A DNA stretch of 64,000 nt from positions 1 to 64,000 of the forward strand of contig NZ_BMSX01000006.1 of NCBI RefSeq assembly GCF_014649375.1. The letters are read 5' to 3'. Source of the DNA: Streptomyces aurantiogriseus. GTDB taxonomy: Bacteria; Actinomycetota; Actinomycetes; Streptomycetales; Streptomycetaceae. A model generated the notes under the pieces. That model saw nothing but the letters and a program-made list of their open reading frames with translations. It searched no databases and had not been told where the DNA came from. Shown here one piece after another: positions 55,919 through 64,000 of the stretch. Numbering within the stretch: the first letter of the stretch is position 1; each line of letters begins with the position of its first letter. The position numbers and the translations under genes are program-made.

Positions 55919-56431
55919 TCACTTCCAGTAGCTGCCCTGCACCATGGCCCGCAGGCTGACGTGGTGCAGGATCAGCGTGTCCGGATCGGCCGGGACGGCG
56001 ACCTCGCCGCAGTGGACCTGCCGGTAGTCGACGCGCAGCATGCCGATCGCGTGCCGCAGCGCGGCGTACAGCATGGAGGAAAGTCCGTGTCGCGGGGCCT
56101 GTGCCCGGTGAGCCGCGCGTACCGCTCCTCGACGCGGTCGCGGCGCGGGAAGCCGGGCGGTCCGCCCTCCCCGGAGGCGACCGTGAGGTCGTGGAAGAAG
56201 TGGTGCAGGTGGACCCGAGCCTCAACGCCCAGGCCCAGGCGGGAGTTCGGGGTGGTCCAGGTCGAAGAGCAGGGTCTCGCTGGACGCGCCGTTGGAGGCG
56301 GGGACGGTGACGGCGGTGGCCTTGGCACCGGGCGGATGGGTGTCGAGCCAGGCCGTCAGCCGGCGCGCGATGTCCTAGGGGTCGCGCCTCGGGGTGCGCG
56401 GGTGGGGTGCCCTGTCGGCGGTCCTCCTCAC
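55919..56431 (-). pseudogene. Decayed phosphotransferase (APH family) gene
   Basis: Three fragments in different frames resemble the acyl-CoA-dehydrogenase-linked phosphotransferase family. Fragment 1 (to ~56235): DIARRLTAWLDTHPPGAKAT then SNGASSETLLFDLDHPELPP, preceded by an in-frame TAG at 56376-56378. Fragment 2 in another frame: VHLHHFFHDLTVASGEGG and RVEERYARLTGHRPRDTDF. Fragment 3 in another frame: MLYAALRHAIGMLRVDYRQ and ILHHVSLRAMVQGSYWK before the TGA at 55919. The region is ~510 bp against ~1 kb expected, so the middle, including the kinase catalytic loop, is deleted. The start GTG 56431 overlaps the stop of the upstream gene, as in an intact operon. Confidence 0.75.
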
Positions 56432-57579
56432 GGCGCGACCGAGTCGGAGCCGGTGAAGCCGCTGGGATCGTGGCGGCCGAACGAGCCGTGTTCGAAGATG
56501 CCGTGGCCGACCTGGCCGTCGAGGCGGAAGCGGGCCGCGTGGTCGGTGACGCCGTAGGCGGCCAGGGGGTGCGGCCGCGTCAGGTCGTAGGTGCGGCGGT
56601 CGGTCCAGCCGGGGCCGTGCCAGGTGCCGTGCTGCCAGTCGATGGGGGCCCCTCCCGCTCGAACGGAGCCGAGAGTGGGGAACGGCGGGTAGCCGGCGCC
56701 GATCGCGAGGGGGGAGGAGGTGAGGATCTCGACCTCCAGTTTCAGCGGCCGGCGGATGTCCCCCAGGTGGATGAGGGCGCGCTCCGGGTGGCGGGTGCCG
56801 GAGCGGTAGGTGATCTCGGCCTGGGGCCAGCCCAGTTGGCGGTCGCGGCGGCCGGGGCGGACGAGGGTGGCGTCGTTCAGGGAGCGGTGGCCGTCGGCGT
56901 CCTCCTGGGTGATGACCATCAGGAAGCGGTCGTCGAAGCGGACCGGGCACCAGATCCAGTGGAAGCCCTCGGTCGGGTGGTCCTGTGCGAGCCGCCCGCC
57001 GTCCTCGCCGGGAACGGGCCGCACACCCCAGCTGCGGTCGCGGGTGCCGGTCCACGCGCCGGCCGTCAGCCGGATCTCCTCACCGCCCGCCCGCAACCAC
57101 CCCACGCACCGTCCCGCCTGCACGAACCGCTTTCCCTCCCACGTCAGCCGCCCACCTCGCCGCTGCTGGTGGTGCGGCTCCCACAGCGCCGGGAAGTCCG
57201 CCGACCAGTGGATCTCGTACGACAGTCCGTCCGGGTCGTCGGGATCGGCCGCGCAGCTCAACACGAAGTCCCGCAGCGGCCGTTCGACCAGGACACGCAG
57301 CGGGCCGACCTCCAGCCGCATCCGGTCGTCACCGAGGGCGTCGGAGGCGCGGACGGCGTGCAGGGTGTCACCCCGGCGCAGGGTCGCGAAGGCGTCGATC
57401 ACACCCAGGTTGGGGTACACCCCGAGCCCGGCGATCAGCAGGGCGCGGCCCCGCTGGTCGAAGACGTGGAACGTGCAGCGGTCGTAGGCGTTGCGGTCGC
57501 CCGTCGCGACGTGCTTCATCGACAGGGGCACCTGGTGGACGGGGTATTCGTCGAGCGGCACGGGACGGTCGTCGGCCAT
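56428..57579 (-). CDS. Hypothetical protein, lipocalin/AttH-like (DUF7064/7065 type)
   Basis: A 383-residue soluble protein rich in beta strands and tryptophan (GFHWIWCPVRFDDRFLMVI, TWEGKRFVQAGRCVGWL), resembling the tandem lipocalin-like CrtC/AttH fold found beside phosphotransferases in actinobacterial lipid clusters. I can name no catalytic residue. It is translated from ATG 57579; the downstream phosphotransferase gene, with which it would be coupled by a 4-bp overlap, is broken. A 17-bp palindrome lies 26 bp upstream. A role in modification or binding of a hydrophobic compound is only a guess. Confidence 0.75.
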   Translation of the reverse strand: MADDRPVPLDEYPVHQVPLSMKHVATGDRNAYDRCTFHVFDQRGRALLIAGLGVYPNLGVIDAFATLRRGDTLHAVRASDALGDDRMRLEVGPLRVLVERPLRDFVLSCAADPDDPDGLSYEIHWSADFPALWEPHHQQRRGGRLTWEGKRFVQAGRCVGWLRAGGEEIRLTAGAWTGTRDRSWGVRPVPGEDGGRLAQDHPTEGFHWIWCPVRFDDRFLMVITQEDADGHRSLNDATLVRPGRRDRQLGWPQAEITYRSGTRHPERALIHLGDIRRPLKLEVEILTSSPLAIGAGYPPFPTLGSVRAGGAPIDWQHGTWHGPGWTDRRTYDLTRPHPLAAYGVTDHAARFRLDGQVGHGIFEHGSFGRHDPSGFTGSDSVAP

Positions 57580-57604
57580 GAGCGCACCTCCCTGGACGCA
57601 GGGA

Positions 57605-57621
57605 TTTGACGGTACGTCAGA
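57605..57621. promoter_or_regulatory. Candidate operator matching the one at 9842
   Basis: TTTGACG-GTA-CGTCAGA is a near-perfect inverted repeat (six of seven pairs) and shares 14 of 17 bases with the palindrome upstream of the DUF35-thiolase operon. It is 26 bp upstream of the lipocalin-like gene start, a promoter position. Confidence 0.6.
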
Positions 57622-57731
57622 CCAGGGTTCTGCTACCAGACGTCCGCCGCACGGAAACCGGGGCACATCCCGAACTCACGCCCGACCTCGCGAGCCGGTG
57701 ACCTGGACTCGCGTGTGCGCGTTGCCCTGGT

Positions 57732-57983
57732 ATGGCTCCCACCACTTCAGCAGCGCCCGGGCGTCACCGCCAGCTCTTCTTCCCCGTGTCGGCAGGAACG
57801 GTTCCGCTGGCTCCGCCTCCCCCGCAGGATCCGCCGATCTACCGCGACCTGATGCGCACCTGGGCCGACCGGGGCCGCACCCTGCCGGGCCGGCACGACC
57901 CGGAATGGGTGCGGCTGGCGGCCCCGCTGGTGCGGCCGGGACAGTTCAGCGGCTCTCCGGACCCAGTAGGTGACGGGCGATGA
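57732..57983 (+). CDS. Small hypothetical protein, 83 residues
   Basis: A short protein with a proline-rich middle (PLAPPPPQDPP) followed by an organised stretch (IYRDLMRTWADRGRTLPGRH and DPEWVRLAAP). The amphipathic helix and the composition look more protein-like than the shadow frames around it, and similar short proteins occur in other Streptomyces to my recollection. The start has no strong ribosome-binding site. Its 3' end overlaps the convergent acyl-CoA dehydrogenase gene by 38 bp, which lowers confidence. Confidence 0.5.
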   Translation: MAPTTSAAPGRHRQLFFPVSAGTVPLAPPPPQDPPIYRDLMRTWADRGRTLPGRHDPEWVRLAAPLVRPGQFSGSPDPVGDGR

Positions 57984-59118
57984 CCATGCGTTGGATCTGG
58001 TTGGTGCCCTCGACGATCTGCAGGACCTTGGCCTCGCGCAGGTAGCGCTCCACGGGAAAGTCGGCGGTGTAGCCGTAGCCGCCGAGGACCTGGACTGCGT
58101 CGGTGGTGACCTGCATCGCGGCGTCGGTGCAGGTCAGCTTGGCCATGGCCGCCTGCGGGGCGAACGGCCGGCCCGCGTCCCGCAGGCGTGCCGCCGCCAG
58201 GTACAGGGCCCGGCCCGCCTCGATCCGGGTCGCCATGTCGGCGAGCAGGAAGCGCAGCCCCTGGAAGTCGGCGATCGGCCGCCCGAACTGCCGCCGCTCC
58301 CGCGCGTACGCGGCCGCCTCGTCCAGCGCCGCCTGAGCGACCCCGATCGCACAGGCGGCGATCCCGAGCCGTCCGGAGTCCAGGGCGGCCAGGGCGATCG
58401 CGAAGCCTTCCCCCTCGTCACCGATGCGCCGCGCGTCCGGGATCCGCACGCCGTCGAAGTGGACCTGGGCGGTGGGTGAGCCCTTCAGTCCCATCTTCCG
58501 TTCCGGCGGCGCCGCTCTCACACCTTCGGCGTCGGCCGGCACCAGGAACGCGGTGATCCCGCGCGGCCCCTCGCCGCCGGTGCGGGCCATGACCGTGTAG
58601 AAGTCGGCGATGCCGCCGTGCGTGATCCAGGCCTTCGTGCCGGTGATCACCCAGTGTCCTTCGTCCCGCACCGCCTTCGTGCGCAGCGAGGCCGCGTCGG
58701 AACCGGAGGCCGGTTCGGAGAGGCAGTAGGCACCGAGCTGCCCGCCGCCGAGCATGCCGGGCAGGTGCGCGGCCCGCTGCTCCTCGGTGCCGTAGGTGGC
58801 GAGCGAGTGGGAGGCGAGGGTGTGGACGCTGACGCCGAGACCGACGGTGAGGCGGGCGGCGGCGAGTTCCTCGAGGACCTGGAGGTAGACCTCGTACGGC
58901 TGGTCGCCGCCGCCGTACGCGGAGTCGTACGGGAGACCCAGCAGGCCCGATTCCGACAGGAGGGTGAACAGCTCGCGCGGGAAGCGGCCGGCGTCCTCCT
59001 CCTCGGCGGCCGTGGGGGCGATCTCACGGCGGGCGATGTCCCGGACGAGGGCGAGCAGGTCGCGGGCCTCGTCCGTGGGCAGGAGGCGGTCCACCGGCGG
59101 CGGGGCACGGTCGGGCAT
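57946..59118 (-). CDS. Acyl-CoA dehydrogenase
   Basis: A 390-residue FAD-dependent acyl-CoA dehydrogenase. Signatures are GAYCLSEPASGSDAAS and the C-terminal QVLGGYGYTADFPVERYLREA, with VEGTNQIQRMVIAR. The Glu in EGTNQIQ sits at the usual catalytic base region of medium/short-chain enzymes. It catalyses alpha,beta-desaturation of an acyl-CoA with electrons to ETF; chain specificity is not clear. ATG 59118 (MPDRAPPPVDRL). Divergent from the chitinase gene. Together with the phosphotransferase remnant it recalls lipid-degradation clusters. Confidence 0.93.
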   Translation of the reverse strand: MPDRAPPPVDRLLPTDEARDLLALVRDIARREIAPTAAEEEDAGRFPRELFTLLSESGLLGLPYDSAYGGGDQPYEVYLQVLEELAAARLTVGLGVSVHTLASHSLATYGTEEQRAAHLPGMLGGGQLGAYCLSEPASGSDAASLRTKAVRDEGHWVITGTKAWITHGGIADFYTVMARTGGEGPRGITAFLVPADAEGVRAAPPERKMGLKGSPTAQVHFDGVRIPDARRIGDEGEGFAIALAALDSGRLGIAACAIGVAQAALDEAAAYARERRQFGRPIADFQGLRFLLADMATRIEAGRALYLAAARLRDAGRPFAPQAAMAKLTCTDAAMQVTTDAVQVLGGYGYTADFPVERYLREAKVLQIVEGTNQIQRMVIARHLLGPESR

Positions 59119-59209
59119 GGCGTCCCTCTCCTCCCTGACTGACCAGCGGCTTCGCGCTGTGAGTATGCCCGCGCGACGGCGTCGCCGCACGGGCTCACGG
59201 CCACAGGAT

Positions 59210-59243
59210 TGGTCCAAACCATTGACCGAACTGGTCTAGTCCT
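59210..59243 (+). promoter_or_regulatory. Chitinase promoter repeats / dre-like elements
   Basis: Two 12-bp direct repeats, TGGTCCAAACCA (59210-59221) and TGGTCTAGTCCT (59232-59243), 22 bp apart, lie ~85 bp before the chitinase start. They fit the paired TGGTCnAnACCT-like repeats known from Streptomyces chitinase promoters, which mediate chitin induction and glucose repression and overlap DasR-binding sequences. Confidence 0.8.
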
Positions 59244-59326
59244 CCTACCGTTTCGCTCCAACGCTTCCCCGCGTTCATGCCAATCGGCGTGCGTTCCCCT
59301 CCCTGTCCCCTGCGAGGAGACACCCG

Positions 59327-60568
<1,242 letters not shown>

Positions 60569-60583
60569 CGCGGCTCACCGGGC

Positions 60584-60619
60584 ACTTGGGGCGGGGGACC
60601 ACGAGCCTCCGCCCCTTGT
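60584..60619. terminator. Hairpin terminator after the chitinase gene
   Basis: GGGGCGGGGG (60588-60597) pairs with CCTCCGCCCC (60606-60615) with one mismatch around a short loop, between the convergent chitinase and TetR genes. Confidence 0.7.
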
Positions 60620-60631
60620 GCGTCGTGCTCC

Positions 60632-61294
60632 TCAGACGCCCCGGCAGGCCGGCTTCGGCGCCGGGAACGCGGGGTCGATCTCCTCGATGGCGCGCAGGGC
60701 TCCGCCCAGGGTCTTCACGAGCAGGTCGCGCATGGTCTCCCGGGACAGTTCGTCCGGGCGGTCGATCCAGTCGAGGGTGGCGCCCTCGACGCTGCACACC
60801 CAGGCCAGCAGGCCCATCCGCGGCAGCGACGGGATGTCGCTGCTGCCGTACGCGCCCTCGGCGATGGTCGCCACGATCGCCTCGCGCACGCTGTCCCTGA
60901 TGGCGTGCACCTCGGCGTCGAAGCCGACGCCGCCGCTGACGATCGTGCGATAGGCGGCCTGGTGGTGCTCGGCGAAGCGCAGATAGCTGTCGATGGTGCG
61001 GTGCACCCGGTCCACCTGGGGCAGTTCGAGGCCGCTCGCGGCGAAGGAGACCAGGTCGGCGACGGAGTCCTGGATGATCGCCAGGTAGTAGCCGCGCTTG
61101 GACTGGAAGTAGTAGTAGATCAGCCCCTTGGCGACGTGCGCCTGCCGGGCGATGTCATCCATCGAGAGCGCGTCGTAGGACGTGTCGGCGAACAACTTCC
61201 GCCCGATGGCGATGAGTTCGGCGCGACGGGCCAGAGAGCGCTCGGTGCCGCGCGCCCGGGGGCGAGCGGCGTCACGCTGGTGACTGATATTCAA
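60632..61294 (-). CDS. TetR family regulator
   Basis: A 220-residue TetR-type repressor. The N-terminal domain reads LIAIGRKLFADTSYDALSMD and DIARQAHVAKGLIYYYFQSK, a canonical HTH; the remaining ~150 residues form a helical ligand domain. Regulated genes are unknown; the neighbours are a 46-residue membrane protein on the same strand upstream and a convergent chitinase. It is a candidate for the regulator of the palindromes at 9842 and 57605, but nothing in the sequence proves that. Confidence 0.92.
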   Translation of the reverse strand: MNISHQRDAARPRARGTERSLARRAELIAIGRKLFADTSYDALSMDDIARQAHVAKGLIYYYFQSKRGYYLAIIQDSVADLVSFAASGLELPQVDRVHRTIDSYLRFAEHHQAAYRTIVSGGVGFDAEVHAIRDSVREAIVATIAEGAYGSSDIPSLPRMGLLAWVCSVEGATLDWIDRPDELSRETMRDLLVKTLGGALRAIEEIDPAFPAPKPACRGV

Positions 61295-61401
61295 CTTCGA
61301 CCCTGGTTTCCAACGGTCGGCGGGACGACGTCAGTATGTCAGGTCGAACCGTGGGTCATGTCACACGGGTCACATGCCTCAGGCACCGCTCGCGCCGTCC
61401 C

Positions 61402-61542
61402 TCACACCAGGCCGAGCCGGGTCACGAACATCGCGACGACCACGACGAGGACCCAGCCCATGACGTGCTCGAGGATCTTGGGGCCGTCGTCCTGGGGGCC
61501 GCCGGTGCGGGTACGGGCGGCGGTGGCTGCATGTGCGGTCAT
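61402..61542 (-). CDS. 46-residue single-pass membrane protein
   Basis: A short gene that length-filtered gene calling would miss. The product begins MTAHAATAARTRTGG and has one hydrophobic helix (VMGWVLVVVVAMFVTRLG) near the C-terminus with an ILEHVMGW lead-in. I recall similar short proteins with this ILEHVMGW...TRLG ending in other Streptomyces, which supports a real gene. Topology predicts a short cytoplasmic tail with a C-terminal anchor. Function unknown. It lies 107 bp upstream of the tetR-type gene on the same strand. Confidence 0.65.
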   Translation of the reverse strand: MTAHAATAARTRTGGPQDDGPKILEHVMGWVLVVVVAMFVTRLGLV

Positions 61543-61658
61543 GGTGGCTCACTGAGGTCGTGCGTACAGGTCCGGTCTGTCCACCTTGCCACCGGTCAGG
61601 GCTTTTGCGGCCGAGATCTTGCTCACACGACGGGAGGACCGAGCCTCCCGCCATGTCC

Positions 61659-63059
61659 TCAGCGCACCCCCACCGCCGCGAGCGCCTTGCGCTGGCGCGC
61701 GCTCGGACGCGCCGGGAAGTAGAGGTAGCAGACGCCCCCGGTACCGGAGACGACCTTGCCGCTCGCGTTGTAGCGCTTGGTCCGCAGCCAGACGTTCTCG
61801 AACTCCCGCCGCGGATAGACGCGCCGCACCGCCGCGTTGCTCGGCGAGGCCGGGTCGTTGGCGATCACGTCGCCCTCCGCCGTGAAACCGATCACCGTCA
61901 TCAGGTGCCCGGCGGTGCCGTACCCCGCACCGGTCAGTTCCTCCTTGAGGAAGGACTGCGACGTCATGGCCGGGATCCCGGCCGCGATCAGGGTCTCCAG
62001 GTCGGTGAGGGAGGTGAGCCGGGTCACCACGCCCTGGAGGTCCTTGAAGGTGGCCGCGTAGGCGGCGTTGAACGGCCAGTTCCCGCAGCCGTTGTACTGG
62101 TGGTCGAACGTGTACCGGGCGGCGTGGCAGACCTGCGGGTCGGCGTACGCGGGGTCGACCCAGGACAGTTGCTCCGGGGTGAGCCGGCCGCCCCAGTACT
62201 CGATGATCATCTGCGAGGAGGTCGGGCTGCACCAGGCCTCGCCACCGTTGTCGTACTCGGGGTACTGGCCCGTGTGGATCTCCTGCGAGTAGCGCGGGAC
62301 GCTCAGCTCCTGCGCGAGGCCGGGCACGGAGGCCGGGACGGTGAAGCGGTCCGGCACGTCCGAGCCCATCGCGCCCACGCGCCACACCGTCGGGGTGAGC
62401 TTGGTGCCGGGCCTGCGGTAGAGGGTCAGACGGAGCCGGTAGGAGGCGAGGCGCAGCCCGGTGGAGGCGTCGTCGATCGCGAACGTGTCCGTCCAGATGG
62501 TGCTCCTTCCGTCGGTCTGGTCGTCGGTCGAGGTCCGCTTGATGTCCTGGTCGCCGGCCGCCCACCGCCCCATCACGTACCAGGGGGTGTCCGTGCCGTC
62601 GGAGTAGGTGCCCTTCAGGTCGATCCGGAGCCAGGTGCCGGCCGGGGTGCTCGCGTTCCAGGAGGCGATGGCCTCGGTCGAGGGGACGGCGAGCCGGTGG
62701 ACGGGGGACGTCCAGGTCGCGTACTCCCAGGCGGCGGTTCTGCCGGTGTGCGGGTCGGTGTAGTCGACGGTGCCGAGCGGGGTGCCGAGGACGAGGCCCG
62801 GCCTGGCACCCGCCACGGGCCGGGTGCCCTGGGCGGTGCCGGCGCGCCAGTCGGCGTACGTGGTCCAGGAGCGGTGGTCGACGGTGCGGGCCGGGGCCGC
62901 TTCGGAGGCCGCGGTGTCGGACGGGTCGGCGGCCGCCGGCCCCGAGCCCCCGGCGACAGCGGCGGCGACCACGGAGGCGAGGACGGTCCTGCGGGAGGGC
63001 TCATCGGTGCGGCCGGGGCGCTGATCGGCTCTGTAGGACGGTTGTTCGGCTCTGCTCAT
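61659..63059 (-). CDS. Exported C39-like peptidase family protein
   Basis: A 466-residue protein with a twin-arginine-type leader (PSRRTVLASVVAAAVAGG) and a C39-like cysteine peptidase domain in the C-terminal half: GGEAWCSPTSSQMIIEYWGG has the catalytic Cys, YGTAGHLMTVIGF the His, and VIANDPASP the third position. The N-terminal half (~60-250) looks like a beta-sandwich. It is not fused to an ABC transporter, so it is not a bacteriocin exporter; a secreted hydrolase role in the cell wall or on extracellular protein is likely. ATG 63059. Confidence 0.88.
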   Translation of the reverse strand: MSRAEQPSYRADQRPGRTDEPSRRTVLASVVAAAVAGGSGPAAADPSDTAASEAAPARTVDHRSWTTYADWRAGTAQGTRPVAGARPGLVLGTPLGTVDYTDPHTGRTAAWEYATWTSPVHRLAVPSTEAIASWNASTPAGTWLRIDLKGTYSDGTDTPWYVMGRWAAGDQDIKRTSTDDQTDGRSTIWTDTFAIDDASTGLRLASYRLRLTLYRRPGTKLTPTVWRVGAMGSDVPDRFTVPASVPGLAQELSVPRYSQEIHTGQYPEYDNGGEAWCSPTSSQMIIEYWGGRLTPEQLSWVDPAYADPQVCHAARYTFDHQYNGCGNWPFNAAYAATFKDLQGVVTRLTSLTDLETLIAAGIPAMTSQSFLKEELTGAGYGTAGHLMTVIGFTAEGDVIANDPASPSNAAVRRVYPRREFENVWLRTKRYNASGKVVSGTGGVCYLYFPARPSARQRKALAAVGVR

Positions 63060-63232
63060 GGGCGGAAGACCCCCAGGGTGTCCGAGTCGGGGCGGGTCCG
63101 GTGCATGGTGTGCGCCAACTATGGACGCAGGCAGCCGCACCTGCGAGCACTTCCGCGCGTGCCACGCCCAGGAACGCGGGAACGGGCCACTGGCGCGACC
63201 GGCGGCGGGACGCGGTCTGTGCGCCACTAGAC

Positions 63233-63850
63233 TTGCGCGCCGCACGCGCCGCACCTCCGCACACCCCAGGAACTGCCATCCACCAGCTCGCCTCCCGGCT
63301 CCGCCGTCTCCCCCCGTCCTGCGGTCCGGTCCGCCTGGTCGGCGTCGACGGGCACGCCGGCTCCGGGAAGTCCACGTTCGCGGGACGGTTGGCCGAGGCA
63401 CTGGGCGGCGCCCCTGTACTCCACCTGGACGACCTGGCGAGCCACGACGCACTGTTCGCGTGGACGGGACGTCTGCTGACCCAGGTGATCGAGCCCCTCG
63501 GCCGCGGCGCGACCGCGCACTACGCCCCCTATGACTGGCGTGCCCGCCGCTTCGGCCCGCCCCGGCCGCTCCTTCCATCCCCCGTGATCCTCATGGAGGG
63601 CGTCGGTGCCGGCCGCCGCGCCCTGCGGCCCTACCTGGCCCACCTGCTGTGGATGGACGTGCCCCGGGAGGAGGCCTGGGCGCGGGGACGCTCGCGGGAC
63701 GGGGAGGAGCAGCGGGAGTTCTGGGACGGATGGGTCCTGGCGGAGCTGCGACATTTCGCCGGGGATCCGTCAAGGCCGTACGCCGACTTGTTGGTACGGC
63801 AGTTGACGGAGGGGTACGAGGTGCTGCCGGGGCCGACGGGGACGCCTTGA
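63233..63850 (+). CDS. Uridine kinase-like P-loop protein
   Basis: A ~205-residue nucleoside/nucleotide kinase-like protein. The P-loop GVDGHAGSGKSTFAGRLAEAL is complete, then LHLDDLASHDALFAWTGRL with the acidic DD, and EGVGAGRRALRPYLAHLLWMDVP and a lid-like RDGEEQREFWDGW. It resembles the uridine kinase branch but may use another small substrate. The start is uncertain: TTG 63233 is in frame before the conserved part, while an ATC at 63277 has AGGA 6 bp upstream; the earlier ATG in this frame (63101) adds unconserved residues and overlaps the C39 promoter. Confidence 0.8.
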   Translation: MRAARAAPPHTPGTAIHQLASRLRRLPPSCGPVRLVGVDGHAGSGKSTFAGRLAEALGGAPVLHLDDLASHDALFAWTGRLLTQVIEPLGRGATAHYAPYDWRARRFGPPRPLLPSPVILMEGVGAGRRALRPYLAHLLWMDVPREEAWARGRSRDGEEQREFWDGWVLAELRHFAGDPSRPYADLLVRQLTEGYEVLPGPTGTP

Positions 63851-63947
63851 CCGCACCGCGTTGTCACGCACCGTGAGGGACCACCCGCGATGTGGTGAAC
63901 GTGTGAAGGGCCTTGCGTTCGAACTTCGCCAAGTGCTTCAACTCAGC

Positions 63948-63977
63948 TTGACCGGGGGCCCGTACAGGACTTACGTT
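63948..63977 (+). promoter_or_regulatory. Candidate HrdB-type promoter near the right edge
   Basis: TTGACC (63948-63953), an 18-bp spacer and TACGTT (63972-63977) look like a housekeeping promoter. The expected start point falls at about 63984, right at an ATG at 63982. Confidence 0.45.
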
Positions 63978-63981
63978 CTCA

Positions 63982-64000
63982 ATGGCGGCAATCGAAGCCG
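63982..64000 (+). CDS. Start of a possible leaderless gene (partial)
   Basis: ATG GCG GCA ATC GAA GCC opens a frame (MAAIEA) that runs off the window. There is no ribosome-binding site in the ten bases ahead, and the -10 element places transcription start on or next to the ATG, the pattern of leaderless Streptomyces genes. Six codons cannot identify the product. Confidence 0.35.

Overview
The window is a high-GC actinobacterial chromosome segment, almost certainly Streptomyces. The evidence is codon usage, GTG/TTG starts, a conservon (cvnABCD), the sporulation pair smeA-sffA, rbpA behind a SigR-type promoter, a DasR box ahead of crr-ptsI, and a chitinase with the paired 12-bp promoter repeats typical of Streptomyces. 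Gene content resembles, from memory, the SCO1390-SCO1430 region of S. coelicolor. No phage, insertion sequence, CRISPR array or tRNA was seen. The left edge reads as the leader/promoter of an rRNA operon running leftwards out of the window.

Layout. 0-3.6 kb: rrn leader, dre box, PTS genes crr and ptsI, strong terminator, a hypothetical gene. 3.8-11.5 kb: acetoacetyl-CoA synthetase, GH31 glycosidase, Nudix hydrolase, secreted VanX-like dipeptidase, and a DUF35-thiolase pair behind a perfect palindrome. 11.7-16 kb: an EAL-CBS-GGDEF protein with degenerate motifs, then glpF-glpK. 16-25 kb: a conservon whose cvnC and cvnD are separated by a full-length ATP-dependent 5-oxoprolinase, with a divergent membrane protein. 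25.4-32.5 kb: a three-gene SMC/KITE/kleisin (MukBEF/MksBEF/Wadjet-core-like) operon with no nuclease partner beside it. 32.6-37.9 kb: GntR regulator divergent from an MFS transporter, a DUF1445 protein and pxpABC, a second and unrelated 5-oxoprolinase system. 37.9-42.8 kb: SGNH hydrolase, two glycosyltransferases (one with a 33-bp tandem-repeat tail) and a HEAT-repeat protein.

43-50.2 kb: ankyrin protein, smeA-sffA (the SffA P-loop lacks its lysine), a MocR-type regulator divergent from a YczE-like membrane protein, GDPD and an Atg22-like MFS protein. 50.4-55.9 kb: rbpA with its SigR promoter, fxsA, the polyprenol-phosphate mannose synthase gene, amidohydrolase, Lrp/AsnC regulator and a small Cys-containing protein. 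55.9-64 kb: a decayed phosphotransferase pseudogene, its lipocalin-like neighbour, acyl-CoA dehydrogenase, a GH18 chitinase, TetR regulator, a 46-residue membrane protein missed by length cut-offs, a Tat-type C39-like peptidase, a uridine-kinase-like protein, and the first codons of a probably leaderless gene.

Connections. Both ends carry N-acetylglucosamine/chitin control elements (dre at crr-ptsI, chitinase repeats), so PTS components and a chitinase are probably under DasR. Two non-homologous routes for opening 5-oxoproline lie 13 kb apart. Two distant lipid/CoA-type operons share a 17-bp palindrome, suggesting one regulator. The least explained parts are the SMC operon, the oxoprolinase inside the conservon, and a strongly over-represented palindromic 10-mer (ACGCGCGCGT) scattered through the left three quarters of the window.
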